Shown: positions 34,825-44,203, numbered from the stretch's first letter. The stretch: DNA of 64,000 bases from Syntrophaceticus sp050949745 (GCA_050949745.1 JBMNGF010000012.1:62001-126000); one strand, 5' to 3'. Translations and numbers: made by a program. Notes: generated by a model from the letters alone, not told the origin.

Positions 34825-36030
34825 ATGTTTAGCTTGAATTTTAGGGGTAAAAAGGGAAAGTCTGTTGCTCTCCTGACAGTTTTGGTCTTTGTGTTAGGGA
34901 TTTTTGCTGCAGGCTGTGGAGGAGGCTCTGAGACCTCATCTGCGGATGGTGATACGATAAAGGTGGGTCTCAACTTCGAACTATCAGGTGCAGTGGCTAC
35001 TTATGGTACAAGCTGTAAGGACGGTGCCATGCTTGCTTTTGAGGAGATCAATGCAGATGGCGGTGTTTTGGACAAAGAGATAGAAGCTTTAGTACAGGAT
35101 AACAAATCACAAAACAGAGAAGCGCGCAATATTGCTGAAAAGTTAGTTGGCGAAGGTGTTGTTACAATAATCGGACCAGCTACCTCTGGTAATGTGCAGG
35201 CTGAGGAACCGGTGCTCACCGCTGCTAAGATTCCGATCATAGCACCAGCGGCGACTGCTCCTGAGGTCACATATGATGAGAAGACAGATACTGTAAAAGA
35301 CTATGTTTTTCGGGTCTGTTTCATCGACCCTGACCAGTCTCAGGTTATGGCCCAATATATCTATGAAGATCTGGGCTTCACAAAAGGCGCAATGATGGTA
35401 AATAAAGAGGATGAATACAGTATAGGTTTGGGTAATGCATTTAAGGAATTCTTCACAGAGCATGGTGGCGAAATTGTTGCTGAAGAAGGTTTTATTACAA
35501 GTGATACAGCGTTCAAGTCGCAATTAACCAGTATATCTTCTAAAAACGCTGAATTTATTTATATCCCTGCATACTACAACCAGGTGGGATTGATCATCAA
35601 GCAGGCGAGAGAATTGGGTATTGAGCTGCCTATGATGGGTGCTGATGGTTGGGATTCGCCGAAATTGTTGGATCTTGCTGGTGCAGAAAACCTGCATGAC
35701 TGCTACTTCACCAACCATTATTCAATAGAGGATCCCGCAGAACATATTCAGAATTTCGTCAAAGCCTATGAGGATAAGTATGGCGCTACACCAGATGCCT
35801 TTGCCGCCCTGGGCTATGATGCCGGGTATTTGATCGCTGAGGCTATCAAGCAGGCTGGAAGTGCTGACCCGGTAAAGATCCAGGAAGCCCTGGCAAATAT
35901 CAAAGACTTTGAAGGAATTTCAGGTAAAATGGCCATCGATGAAAAACACTATACAGTGAAAGATCTTTCGATCATTAAACTGGTGGATGGTAAGCAGACA
36001 CTGATCAAAAAGCTGCAACCGGATCGTTAA
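34825..36030 (+). CDS. livK: Branched-chain amino acid ABC transporter, substrate-binding lipoprotein
   Basis: A 401-residue extracellular binding protein anchored by lipid. The signal peptide ends in a lipobox (LGIFAAGC, Cys about residue 31). The mature Leu/Ile/Val-type fold shows IKVGLNFELSGAVATYG, IGPATSGNVQAEEPVLTAAK and ALGYDAGYLIAEAIKQAG. It is the first gene of livK-H-M-G-F. The family binds varied amino acids, so the ligand cannot be fixed; the setting next to glycine reductase makes a fermentable amino acid likely (inference). Confidence 0.93.
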   Translation: MFSLNFRGKKGKSVALLTVLVFVLGIFAAGCGGGSETSSADGDTIKVGLNFELSGAVATYGTSCKDGAMLAFEEINADGGVLDKEIEALVQDNKSQNREARNIAEKLVGEGVVTIIGPATSGNVQAEEPVLTAAKIPIIAPAATAPEVTYDEKTDTVKDYVFRVCFIDPDQSQVMAQYIYEDLGFTKGAMMVNKEDEYSIGLGNAFKEFFTEHGGEIVAEEGFITSDTAFKSQLTSISSKNAEFIYIPAYYNQVGLIIKQARELGIELPMMGADGWDSPKLLDLAGAENLHDCYFTNHYSIEDPAEHIQNFVKAYEDKYGATPDAFAALGYDAGYLIAEAIKQAGSADPVKIQEALANIKDFEGISGKMAIDEKHYTVKDLSIIKLVDGKQTLIKKLQPDR

Positions 36031-36114
36031 ATTATACGAGTTTGCAGGTGAAAATGGGGGGGCGCTAAGCCCTTCCCTTTTTCCTGCTGAAATAACAGAT
36101 TTGGAGGTGAACCA

Positions 36115-36993
36115 ATGGAGGACCTGTTGCAGCAATTGTTCAATGGATTGTCTCTAGGAAGCATTTATGCCTTGATTGCTGTGGGGTATACCATGATTTA
36201 CGGTATTATCCAATTGATCAATTTTGCTCATGGCGATGTGATGATGGTGGGGGCCTATGTTGCACTTGGTGGTACTCTCATGGGTCTTGGATTTATCCCA
36301 AGTTTAGTGATTGCCATGATCACCTGTGCCATTTTAGGTGTGGTGATCGAGCGGGTGGCTTATCGTAAAGTGCGTCCTGTGAGTAGGTTGGCCGCTCTGA
36401 CCAGTGCCATAGGTATGTCTCTTTTACTGGAATACACTATGATGTATTTCCTGGGAGCAGACATCCGCACATTTCCTCCTGGGGTCCTCACAGAGCGTAG
36501 CTACACTTTGGGAGGAATTATAATAACCAATAAAGATCTGCTGGTATTGGGGACTACAGTGATTTTGGTTGTTTTTTTGCAGTTTATTATTTACAGAACA
36601 CGAACTGGAAAAGCGATGCGTGCAGTATCCTATGACGGGCAGGCGGCACAGTTGATGGGAGTCAATGTGAATTATACTATTGCCATTACCTTTTTTATCG
36701 GTTCAGCCTTAGCCGCTGCTGCAGGGATGCTGATCGGCATGTATTATAACTCTATTAATCCATTGATGGGAATGATGCCTGGATTAAAGGCATTTATCGC
36801 CGCTGTTCTCGGTGGTATCGGCAGTGTACCCGGGGCTATGCTCGGTGGGATTTTGCTGGGAATGACTGAATCATTGGTCGCTGGTTTCGGAGGCTCCATG
36901 TACCGGGATGCGGTTGCCTTTATCATTCTGATACTTGTTCTTTTGATCCGACCTACCGGACTGCTAGGTAAAGGCACTCAAGAGAAAGTGTAG
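36115..36993 (+). CDS. livH: Branched-chain amino acid ABC transporter permease LivH
   Basis: A 292-residue membrane permease with about eight hydrophobic segments. LivH motifs: FNGLSLGSIYALIAVGYTMI, IQLINFAHGDVMMVGAY, MRAVSYDGQAAQLMGVNVN and KAFIAAVLGGIGSVPGAMLG. The EAA-like loop is intact. It follows livK by 84 bp and precedes livM by 10 bp. Confidence 0.95.
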   Translation: MEDLLQQLFNGLSLGSIYALIAVGYTMIYGIIQLINFAHGDVMMVGAYVALGGTLMGLGFIPSLVIAMITCAILGVVIERVAYRKVRPVSRLAALTSAIGMSLLLEYTMMYFLGADIRTFPPGVLTERSYTLGGIIITNKDLLVLGTTVILVVFLQFIIYRTRTGKAMRAVSYDGQAAQLMGVNVNYTIAITFFIGSALAAAAGMLIGMYYNSINPLMGMMPGLKAFIAAVLGGIGSVPGAMLGGILLGMTESLVAGFGGSMYRDAVAFIILILVLLIRPTGLLGKGTQEKV

Positions 36994-37003
36994 GTGAAGG
37001 GTA

Positions 37004-37974
37004 ATGATAAAGAAAAAACTACCAACTATTTTGATTTGTGTCCTATTGTTTGCCTTATTTGCTGTTGTACAAGTAGGAATCAGCAGTGGTTTCATATCTG
37101 GTTACTGGGTAACCAATATTTATTTGATAGGGATAAACATCATTTTGGCCGCCAGCCTGAATCTGATCAATGGAATTACAGGTGAGTTTTCATTGGGGCA
37201 TGCCGGTTTTATGGCTGTGGGTGCCTTTGCTGGTGGTGTGATCACAACAAATCTGGGGCTTCCTTTTCTTCTGGCAGTTGTTGTCGGAATGTTGGCAGCG
37301 GCACTGGCAGGGTTAATTGTAGGGCTTCCCACTTTAAGGCTGAGAGGGTGACTATCTGGCTATTGCCACTTTAGGTTTTGGCGAGATCGTGCGTGTGATT
37401 TTGATGAATATCGATTATGTAGGTGGAGCTGCAGGCCTGATGGGTATTCCGGCTGTTGTCAACTGGCCGATTATCTTTTTTAGTGTCGTATTTACCATCT
37501 TGCTGATTAAGAAATTTTATCTGTTCTTCTCATGGAAGGGCCTGTCTGGCAGTGCGTGAAAGTGACACAGCTGCCCAGATGATGGGCGTTAATATCACCT
37601 ATTACAAGGTTTTAGCCTTTGTGATCGGGGCAGCCCTTGCTGGGCTTGCCGGGGTTCTCTATGCTCATTACTACACGATTATTCAACCAAAAGAGTTCAG
37701 TTTTCTGCTCACCTTTGATGTATTGGTGATGGTCATGGTGGGTGGCTTAGGGAGTCTGACAGGTTCTGTGGTGGGAGCAGTACTGATCACTGTTGCTTCT
37801 GCTTTTTTACAGTCAATTCCGGAACTGCGTATGGTGATCTATGCAGCACTTTTGATCACTTCTGCTGTTTTCCGTCCCCAGGGATTGCTCGGTGAAAAGG
37901 AAGTCACAATGAACATATTCCGTAGGTGGGGGGGTGTTTTAAATGGCGCTGCTGGAAGTAAGCAAGCTCAGTAA
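37004..37974 (+). pseudogene. livM: Branched-chain amino acid ABC transporter permease LivM, two frameshifts
   Basis: LivM sequence is complete but spread over three frames. The first part (to 37351) runs from the start to PTLRLRG. The family block DYLAIATLGFGEIVRVIL then continues after an extra G in GGG at 37346-37348. A second shift near 37521-37530 (an extra T) is needed to reach SSHGRACLAVRESDTAAQMM, which is intact to the end. Each is repaired by removing one base. The neighbouring livK, H, G and F are intact. A sequencing or assembly error and true loss of function are both possible. The end overlaps livG by 32 bp. Confidence 0.85.
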
Positions 37975-38725
37975 GTCCTTTGGAGGGCTCGTTGCTCTCA
38001 ACAACTTCAGCTTACAGTTGGAAGAAGGAGAGCTTGTGGGTCTGATCGGACCCAATGGGGCTGGAAAAACAACGATTTTTAATCTATTAACAGGTCTTTA
38101 TCGGCCTAGCAGTGGCTCTCTGTTATTTAATGGCGTTGATCTCAATGGCAAGCATCCCCATCAGATCACTAAAATGGGCATGGCCCGTACATTTCAAAAC
38201 ATTCGCCTTTTTGGCAATCTGTCTGTTTTAGATAATATCAAGATCGCTTATCAGGTTGTTGTAAACTATGGCTTGCTCCCTGCTTTTTTTAGGGTGCCGC
38301 CCTTTTATCGCCGCGAAGAGCAGATCGAAGAGAAGTCACTGGCACTCTTAGAGATCTTTGATCTGAAGAAGCTTGCCCAGGAGAAAGCGAAAAATCTGCC
38401 TTATGGGGAACAGCGCCGTTTGGAGATTGCTAGAGCCCTAGCTACCAATCCAAAACTGCTGCTTCTCGATGAACCTGCGGCAGGTATGAACCCTAACGAA
38501 ACAAGTGATCTTCTTGATCTGATCAAATGGATCAGAGATAAATTCAATCTGACGATAATTTTGATCGAGCATGATATGTCTCTGGTAATGGAGCTCTGTG
38601 AGCGGGTAGTTGTCTTAGATTATGGTTCTATTATCGCTGAAGGAACACCAAAAGAGATTCAGCAGAATCCGCGGGTGATCGAGGCCTATTTAGGAGAAGA
38701 GGAGGTGGCAGCATGGGAGAAGTAG
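37943..38725 (+). CDS. livG: Branched-chain amino acid ABC transporter ATPase LivG
   Basis: A 260-residue ATPase. Walker A GPNGAGKTT, Q-loop region in MARTFQNIRLFGNLSVLDNI, signature variant LPYGEQRRLEIARALA, Walker B LLLLDEPAAGMNP. The long insertion between Q-loop and signature is typical of LivG. It overlaps livM and livF. Confidence 0.96.
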   Translation: MALLEVSKLSKSFGGLVALNNFSLQLEEGELVGLIGPNGAGKTTIFNLLTGLYRPSSGSLLFNGVDLNGKHPHQITKMGMARTFQNIRLFGNLSVLDNIKIAYQVVVNYGLLPAFFRVPPFYRREEQIEEKSLALLEIFDLKKLAQEKAKNLPYGEQRRLEIARALATNPKLLLLDEPAAGMNPNETSDLLDLIKWIRDKFNLTIILIEHDMSLVMELCERVVVLDYGSIIAEGTPKEIQQNPRVIEAYLGEEEVAAWEK

Positions 38726-39435
38726 CAAAAATGCTGGAGTTAGATGATCTTCATGTCCATTATGGTGCAATTTGGGCTCTGAAAGGGATTAATCTTACAG
38801 TAGGTAAAGGTGAGATTGTGAGCCTGATCGGGGCTAATGGAGCTGGTAAAAGCACCACACTGAGGGCAATTTCAGGAATTGTTAAAACCTCTTCAGGAAG
38901 ACTCTCCTTTCAGGGCGAAGACCTCACCAAAGTGCCTTCACATGATATCGTGAAAAAGGGTATAGCCCAGGTACCAGAAGGGCGCCGTGTTTTTGCCAAC
39001 CTCTCTGTGTATGAAAACCTGGAAATGGGTGCCTATACCAGGAATGATACAAAGGGGATCAAACAGGATTTAGAGGGAGTTTTGGATCGCTTTCCCCGTC
39101 TCAGGGAGCGTATCAGCCAGGTTGCCGGGACATTGAGCGGTGGGGAACAGCAGATGCTTGCTATCGGGCGTGCTCTGATGACACGGCCGAAGCTGATGCT
39201 GCTCGATGAACCCTCTATGGGGCTGGCACCTTTGCTTGTAAAAGAGATATTTTCTATCATCGAAGAAATAAATAAGGATGGTACTACCATACTTCTGGTG
39301 GAGCAAAACGCACGTATGGCTCTACAGATCGCTCATCGTGCATATGTTTTAGAGACAGGGAGAATTGTACTGGATGGCCCTGCTCAGGAATTGGCTACAC
39401 AGGAAGATGTCAAAAAGGCGTATCTTGGCGGCTAA
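38713..39435 (+). CDS. livF: Branched-chain amino acid ABC transporter ATPase LivF
   Basis: A 240-residue ATPase, partner of LivG. Walker A GANGAGKSTTLRAISG, signature LSGGEQQMLAIGRALM, Walker B LMLLDEPSMGLAP, and LivF-type IAQVPEGRRVFANLSVYENL. Overlaps livG by 13 bp if started at 38713; the ATG at 38731 is an alternative start. Confidence 0.96.
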   Translation: MGEVAKMLELDDLHVHYGAIWALKGINLTVGKGEIVSLIGANGAGKSTTLRAISGIVKTSSGRLSFQGEDLTKVPSHDIVKKGIAQVPEGRRVFANLSVYENLEMGAYTRNDTKGIKQDLEGVLDRFPRLRERISQVAGTLSGGEQQMLAIGRALMTRPKLMLLDEPSMGLAPLLVKEIFSIIEEINKDGTTILLVEQNARMALQIAHRAYVLETGRIVLDGPAQELATQEDVKKAYLGG

Positions 39436-39619
39436 ATAGTGGTTAGTCGTCGGTTGAAAGCATAGCCTGTTCTGCAGTTAAGGATTATGGATGCTGGAAC
39501 CATATGGTTAACAATTATTTGTGAATAATTTATTGTTGGTTTGCTTGTGGCGATTGAAAGGTATCTGTAGTCAGGCTATTTCTAGGCAGCCAAGTAAAAT
39601 ATTTAAGGAGGCGGTTTTC

Positions 39620-40270
39620 ATGCGTGTGCGTGATAAGATGACTTCCGATCCGGTATTCATAACACCGCAGACGACCATAGCTGATGCCTTGGCTATGATG
39701 CGGGAAGGAAACTTTAGGCGCTTACCTGTGCTGGACAGGGGTAAGCTGGTAGGAATCGTTACAGATCGGGATTTAAGTGAGGTTTCTCCCTCACCTGCCA
39801 CATCATTGAGTGTTTTTGAGTTGAATTATCTGTTATCCAGCACAAAGATCAAGGCGATCATCAAAAAGCAGCAGGTGATCTCCATTTCCCCTGATGATTA
39901 CCTGGAGAAAGCCGCTTTGGTGATGCGGGATCATCAGATTGGAGGCATACCTGTAGTAGAAGATAATAAACTGGTAGGCATTATTACGGAAAGTGATATT
40001 TTCGATGCCTTTATAGAGCTGATGGGTCTGCGAGATGCCGGTACAAGGCTAGAACTGATCTTAGATGACAAGCCGGGGATGCTGGTAAGGGTAGCAGAGA
40101 TCGTCTGGAAAAATGGTGGGGATATCTCTCATTTGGCTGTTTTCCGTGATAGGCCTGAGAAAGCTAATCTTGTACTCCAGCTGCGGACAAAAGATATAGA
40201 TACAATTGTTGAAACACTAAAAGAACAGGGAATTGTTGTAAGACTGGCTAAATGGAAAGGGCACGCTTAG
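39620..40270 (+). CDS. CBS-pair and ACT domain protein (AcuB-like)
   Basis: A 216-residue cytoplasmic protein. Two CBS repeats (MTSDPVFITPQTTIADALAM; then KQQVISISPDDYLEKAALVM with VVEDNKLVGIITESDIF) are followed by a C-terminal ACT domain (LDDKPGMLVRVAEIVWKNGG). The architecture resembles AcuB, which binds adenine nucleotides; the true role is unknown. Start ATG 39620 follows AAGGAGG; the upstream open extension lacks a ribosome site. Confidence 0.85.
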   Translation: MRVRDKMTSDPVFITPQTTIADALAMMREGNFRRLPVLDRGKLVGIVTDRDLSEVSPSPATSLSVFELNYLLSSTKIKAIIKKQQVISISPDDYLEKAALVMRDHQIGGIPVVEDNKLVGIITESDIFDAFIELMGLRDAGTRLELILDDKPGMLVRVAEIVWKNGGDISHLAVFRDRPEKANLVLQLRTKDIDTIVETLKEQGIVVRLAKWKGHA

Positions 40271-40390
40271 TTAGTGGTTAGTGGTTGGTGGTTGGAGAAA
40301 GATATTGGGGCGGAAAATTGTCCAAGACAGTCTGGTCTTTCAGACTTCTGACCTCTGGTTTCCGATTTCCGCTTTTTCGGTTGGTGGTCA
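40271..40390 (+). repeat. Dispersed low-complexity repeat, copy 2
   Basis: GTTAGTGGTTAGTGGTTGGT followed by an AATTGTCCAAGACAGTCTGG core and TTCAGACTTCTGACCTCTGG. It matches the minus strand of 3730-3860 over more than 70 bases. It lies between the CBS-ACT gene and selC. Confidence 0.8.
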
Positions 40391-40477
40391 GTTTAGCAGT
40401 CGCCCTTTTGGTGATATATTGTCTATAGTGCTTTTGTGGACGAGCTCTGTGGGTTGTGATAAAATAATATATTCAGT

Positions 40478-40576
40478 GGGGGCGGCTTGTGCCTGGTGGT
40501 GCGCCTGGACTTCAAATCCAGTGGGAGGCGTGGTCGACACGTCTTCGGTGGGTTCGATTCCCACACGCTCCCGCCA
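40478..40576 (+). tRNA. selC: Selenocysteine tRNA(TCA)
   Basis: A 99-nt tRNA with the features of bacterial tRNA-Sec: long acceptor (GGGGGCG / CGCTCCC plus G and encoded CCA), anticodon arm CTGGA-CTTCAAA-TCCAG with anticodon TCA, a very long variable arm (GGGAGGCGTGGTCGACACGTCTTC region) and T arm GTGGGTTCGATTCCCAC. It decodes the UGA codons in grdA and grdB. Serine is loaded by SerS and converted by SelA. Confidence 0.95.
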
Positions 40577-40997
40577 AATTTTTAAATAATTAATATTAAT
40601 CATTCAAAGCATAGATACTATTCAGTGTCTTATGCTTTTTTTGTTGTCCTGTGTCGGGATCGCAGCAGTTTGACAAAAGAAGTGAATTCGTCTAGCTAAA
40701 TCTGGATATCGGGACTTAGTCAGGAGACTTCAGATCACTGAAGCAAAAATTGAAACTCCAACTTCTATCAGAGGGAGTCTCGGGATTAGACAAATTTATG
40801 CCTGCCGCCTCTTTACTGGGTTGCAGATGTGATTGACACCCCTCTCAATACTCTTGAAAGATCTCTAGTGTCCCGAATAATTTATGTTTAGCGAATAGCT
40901 TTTGATTAATAGTATTTTACTAAAATATCTTATGTTTATTTATTGTGTTCTTTATAGTAAAATAAGTATAAAATGAGAAGAAAGGAGTGATATAAAG
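40577..40997. other. Gap between selC and the GntR gene
   Basis: No gene recognised. AT-rich towards the end, with a possible promoter for the regulator near 40900-40975 that I cannot fix. Just after selC is an A/T-rich run that may contain its terminator. Confidence 0.45.
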
Positions 40998-41630
40998 ATG
41001 GCTGCTAAGTCTGAGCGACTTTTTGAAATACTGAAAAAGAGGATTGTTCATCTGGAATACAGCCCTGGCCAGGTTCTCAATGAGGCAGAAATCGCCAGCG
41101 AATTTGGTTTGAGCAGGACGCCTGTGCGCAAAGCCTTTGAACAGCTTAAAAATGCCAATCTGATGGAGATTATACCCAGGTATGGGGCTCAAGTGGCACC
41201 TATCGATTTTAAGTATATGAAATCGGTATTTGAGGTGGATCGCCAGTTAGAAGGCTTTGCTGCCAAATTGGCGGTGGATAGAATAACAAATGAGAAGATC
41301 GCCGAACTAGAGGCTATTATCGAAAGAATCAAAAATTACGATATAGAAAAAGAATATAAACAAATAATTATAGAAGATGAAAAATTTCATGAAATTATTT
41401 TTAAAAGCTGTGGCAATCCCTGCCTTGTAGAGATCCTTGGTAATCTGCATATGCACACAGAGCGGCTTTGGATCTATGTGCAAAAAGAGATCACAGATGC
41501 CAATCTTTTCCTGGATACCATGCCGCAGATAGTCCAAGCTATAAAAGTAAGGGATGCAGAAAGGGCAGAGAAAGAGGCACAAAAGCATATCGATATCTTT
41601 GTGGAGAGGATCAAGCAGGAGCTTTTATAA
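40998..41630 (+). CDS. GntR-family transcriptional regulator (FadR/FCD type)
   Basis: A 210-residue regulator. N-terminal winged helix (ILKKRIVHLEYSPGQVLNEA, FGLSRTPVRKAFEQLKNANL) and C-terminal FCD ligand domain with probable metal-binding residues in EDEKFHEIIF, NLHMHTERLW and QKHIDIF. AAGGAG precedes ATG 40998. It stands before trxB-trxA and the second grd cluster, in the same direction, so it may control them. Ligand unknown. A GC hairpin (CCTTGGCC/GGCCAAGG, 41654-41695) follows it. Confidence 0.9.
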   Translation: MAAKSERLFEILKKRIVHLEYSPGQVLNEAEIASEFGLSRTPVRKAFEQLKNANLMEIIPRYGAQVAPIDFKYMKSVFEVDRQLEGFAAKLAVDRITNEKIAELEAIIERIKNYDIEKEYKQIIIEDEKFHEIIFKSCGNPCLVEILGNLHMHTERLWIYVQKEITDANLFLDTMPQIVQAIKVRDAERAEKEAQKHIDIFVERIKQELL

Positions 41631-42040
41631 AGATAGCTCTTAGCTGTCCTAATCCTTGGCCGACTTTTTCTAAAGAACAACATCTCTGGCCAAGGTGATG
41701 ATCGCTTCTGCCAGGGGGATTGCAACAAAAAGAACAAACATTAGCATCTGATCGTAAACACTCTTTGATTAACTGCAGTATGCTGACAAAAACTATTTAT
41801 TAGTGTTTATTGCTTGAAGAAGTAGAAGAGTTTCGTGCTTTACATCTTCATGGATAATAGATTGTAATTGGTAAAATGATATACTTTTATTGAAAAACTT
41901 TAAAAATACAGAAGGATTTTCAGAAAGACTGTTGAAAATATCTTAATAATACGAGTAATATTTTTGTGAAATACATTATGGTTTTTACATTTGATGGCAG
42001 GTCATGGAGATTGTTATCATGTTGAAAGGAGGAAGGTAAT
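41631..42040. other. Gap between GntR gene and trxB
   Basis: Contains an 8-bp inverted repeat (41654-41661 with 41688-41695) that may end the regulator transcript, then AT-rich sequence likely to hold the trxB promoter. No gene and no riboswitch pattern seen; in particular no second glycine aptamer. Confidence 0.5.
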
Positions 42041-43264
42041 TTGTCCGAAGTTTATGATGTGATTGTAGTCGGTGGAGGGCCTGCAGGGCTGTCAGCTGGC
42101 ATCTATGGTTCAAGATCTCGCTTAAAAACTGTCATTCTACAGAAGGGAACACCAGGTGGCCAGGCAGCAACAACTGAGGAATTAGAGAATTATCCAGGTT
42201 TTCCTAGAGGAACAACTGGTCCTGGTCTGACTCAGGCTATGGCTGAGCACGCCCGGAGTTTTGGTACAGAGATACTCAATGAAGAGGTAGTTGAACTGGA
42301 GCTGGAGGGGAGTACTAAGATTGCTCGTACAAGGAGCGGCAAGGAGTATACCGCTAAAATTATGATCCTGGCCTCCGGAGCTGCTCCTCGAACATTGGAT
42401 GTGAAAGGTGAAAAGGAGCTGCGGGGAAAGGGCGTTTCCTACTGTGCTACCTGTGATGCAGACTTTTTCGAAGAACTCGATGTGGTAGTGGTGGGCAATG
42501 GCGATGCTGCTATTGAAGAGGCTATGTACCTAACGAAGTTTGCGGAAACCGTGACGATTATCGTTATCCATGATGAAGGAATCCTGGACTGTAATAAGGT
42601 CAGTGCAGAAAAAGCATTTGCCAACCCCAAGATAAAATGGGTTTGGAGCTCTGTTTTGGAGGAGATTAAAGGGGACGGAATCGTGGAGAGTGTTGTCCTC
42701 AAGAACATCAAAACAGGTGAGCTTACTGAAATGGAAACAAATGGGGTTTTCTTTTTTGTAGGTACTGTACCTGAAACAGAACTGCTCAAGGGAAAGGTAG
42801 ACCTGACTGAACAGGGTTATATCATCACCAATGACCTTATGGAGACATCTGTTCCAGGAGTATATGCAGCAGGGGATGTCAGGGATAAGTACCTGAGACA
42901 GGTGGTTACCGCTGCTAGTGATGGGGCGATTGCGGCTGTCGCTGCAGAAAAGTATTTGGCTGAAGAAGAAGGTTTTCAAGAGCAGGTTTTAAATTCAGAA
43001 AAACCGGTGATGGTTGCTTTTTGGGCTCCTCAGGCTGAGGAAAGTATTGCTGTCATATCAGAGCTGGAGAAACTCGCTGATGAACGAGAAGATGTCAATC
43101 TGGTGAAGATCGATACATATCGTAACCAAAGGACTGCCAAGAGATATGGTGTGGAAGAGATACCGAGTGTTTTGTTCTTTAATAAAGGGAAAGTTGTAGC
43201 GAGTATATCTGGCCGTTTCAGTCGGGAAGATGTGATGAAGCGGCTCGATTTTGTAAATAAATAA
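42041..43264 (+). CDS. trxB: Thioredoxin reductase-like flavoprotein with C-terminal thioredoxin-like domain
   Basis: A 407-residue flavoprotein, about 90 residues longer than standard TrxB. FAD motif VVGGGPAGLSAGIYGSR, redox pair CATC (Cys135, Cys138), and FAD end motif GVYAAGDVRDKYLRQVVTAA. The pyridine-nucleotide segment reads VVVGNGDAAIEEAMYLT, and the usual HRRxxxRA is replaced by IHDEGILDCNKVSAEKAF, so NADPH use is doubtful. From about residue 310 there is a thioredoxin-like domain (VMVAFWAPQAEESIAVISEL) without a CxxC pair. It precedes trxA by 24 bp and the grd2 genes, so it probably supplies electrons for glycine reductase. TTG start after AAGGAGG. Confidence 0.9.
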   Translation: MSEVYDVIVVGGGPAGLSAGIYGSRSRLKTVILQKGTPGGQAATTEELENYPGFPRGTTGPGLTQAMAEHARSFGTEILNEEVVELELEGSTKIARTRSGKEYTAKIMILASGAAPRTLDVKGEKELRGKGVSYCATCDADFFEELDVVVVGNGDAAIEEAMYLTKFAETVTIIVIHDEGILDCNKVSAEKAFANPKIKWVWSSVLEEIKGDGIVESVVLKNIKTGELTEMETNGVFFFVGTVPETELLKGKVDLTEQGYIITNDLMETSVPGVYAAGDVRDKYLRQVVTAASDGAIAAVAAEKYLAEEEGFQEQVLNSEKPVMVAFWAPQAEESIAVISELEKLADEREDVNLVKIDTYRNQRTAKRYGVEEIPSVLFFNKGKVVASISGRFSREDVMKRLDFVNK

Positions 43265-43288
43265 GCAAAAGCTGAGGAGGTGAACATA

Positions 43289-43603
43289 ATGCTGGAAGTG
43301 GATAAGAAAAATTTTGAAGAAGAGGTTCTGCAAGCTGAAGGTTTAGTTGTGGTAGACTTCTGGAGCCCTAAATGTGAGCCCTGTAAGGCGTTGATGCCTC
43401 ATGTAGCAGAGTTGGCTGAAAAGTATCAGGGAAAGGCCAAGTTTTGTAAACTGGATACCGCATCCAATAGGAGACTGTCGATTAGCCAGAAGGTAATGGG
43501 GCTTCCGACAATTGCCTTTTACAAAAATGGAGAAAAGATTGATGAATTGACCAAAGAAATAGCTATTGAAGATGTGGAAGCCAAACTTAATGAATTACTT
43601 TAA
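43289..43603 (+). CDS. trxA: Thioredoxin (glycine reductase-associated)
   Basis: A 104-residue thioredoxin. Active site WSPKCEPCKALMPH (Cys29, Cys32) differs from the usual WCGPC but has the CxxC pair; cis-proline motif MGLPTIAFYKNG is present. Start ATG 43289 is chosen for GAGGAGG 9 bases upstream; the frame opens at 43280. Thioredoxins linked to grd genes reduce GrdA in each catalytic cycle, and the position between trxB and grdA fits that. Confidence 0.93.
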   Translation: MLEVDKKNFEEEVLQAEGLVVVDFWSPKCEPCKALMPHVAELAEKYQGKAKFCKLDTASNRRLSISQKVMGLPTIAFYKNGEKIDELTKEIAIEDVEAKLNELL

Positions 43604-43759
43604 TGTTACACTGACACATCATACTGGACACCTGCCAAAGTATGGCACAGATTTTGCAATGTAAGTTATATAGGGTGTGCTGCTCTAATGCATAAATACT
43701 GGATATTTCAGAAGGCACTAACACAGAATAACTATATTAAATGAAAGGAGATATGCCAG

Positions 43760-44203
43760 ATGCTAGAGGATAAAAAAGTCGCTATCCTTGGTGACCGGGA
43801 TGGTATTCCTGGACCTGCCATTGAAGAGTGCCTCAAAGCTGCTGGTGCGGAGATAGTATTCTCGACAACAGAGTGCTTTGTCTGAACCGCGGCTGGAGCG
43901 ATGGATCTGGAAAACCAGGCACGGATCAAGGATCTTTATGACAAGTACGGCAAAGATGATTTAATCATTGTTCTCGGTGGAGCAGAAGCAGAGGCTTCTG
44001 GATTGGCTGCCGAGACTGTGGCAACAGGTGATCCGACCTATGCAGGTCCATTATCCGGAGTCTCGTTGGGACTCAAGGCCTATCATATCTTTGAACTTAA
44101 AGAGGAAATTCCTGCTGAAGTTTATGAAGAGCAGATCAGTATGATGGAAATGGTGCTAGATGTTGATGAAGTAATTGAGGAAGTTAGGACCTATCGTAAA
44201 TAA
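43760..44203 (+). CDS. grdA: Glycine reductase selenoprotein A, second copy (Sec-containing)
   Basis: A 147-residue selenoprotein nearly the same as the copy at 10330-10776. Start ATG 43760 (MLEDKKVAILGDRDGIPGPA). In-frame TGA at 43883-43885 is selenocysteine 42 in CFVU; the frame continues through AAGAMDLENQARIKDLYDKY to a normal end (EEVRTYRK). It has an intact reading frame and precedes grdC. It may serve both clusters. Confidence 0.96.

Noticed and set aside
34655..34837. Short plus-strand frame before livK
   Set aside because: No ribosome site; it covers small inverted repeats and does not resemble a protein family I know.
37349..37351. In-frame TGA in livM as a possible selenocysteine codon
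   Set aside because: LivM homology continues in a different frame right after it, so this is a frameshift. No SECIS-like stem follows and no LivM selenoproteins are known to me.
40281..40589. A 102-codon frame overlapping selC
   Set aside because: It spans the dispersed repeat and the selenocysteine tRNA; no coding features.
41631..42040. Second glycine riboswitch before trxB or grdA2
   Set aside because: Neither this gap nor 43604-43759 has the GAAGG-GCAA and CUCUCAGG pair of motifs.
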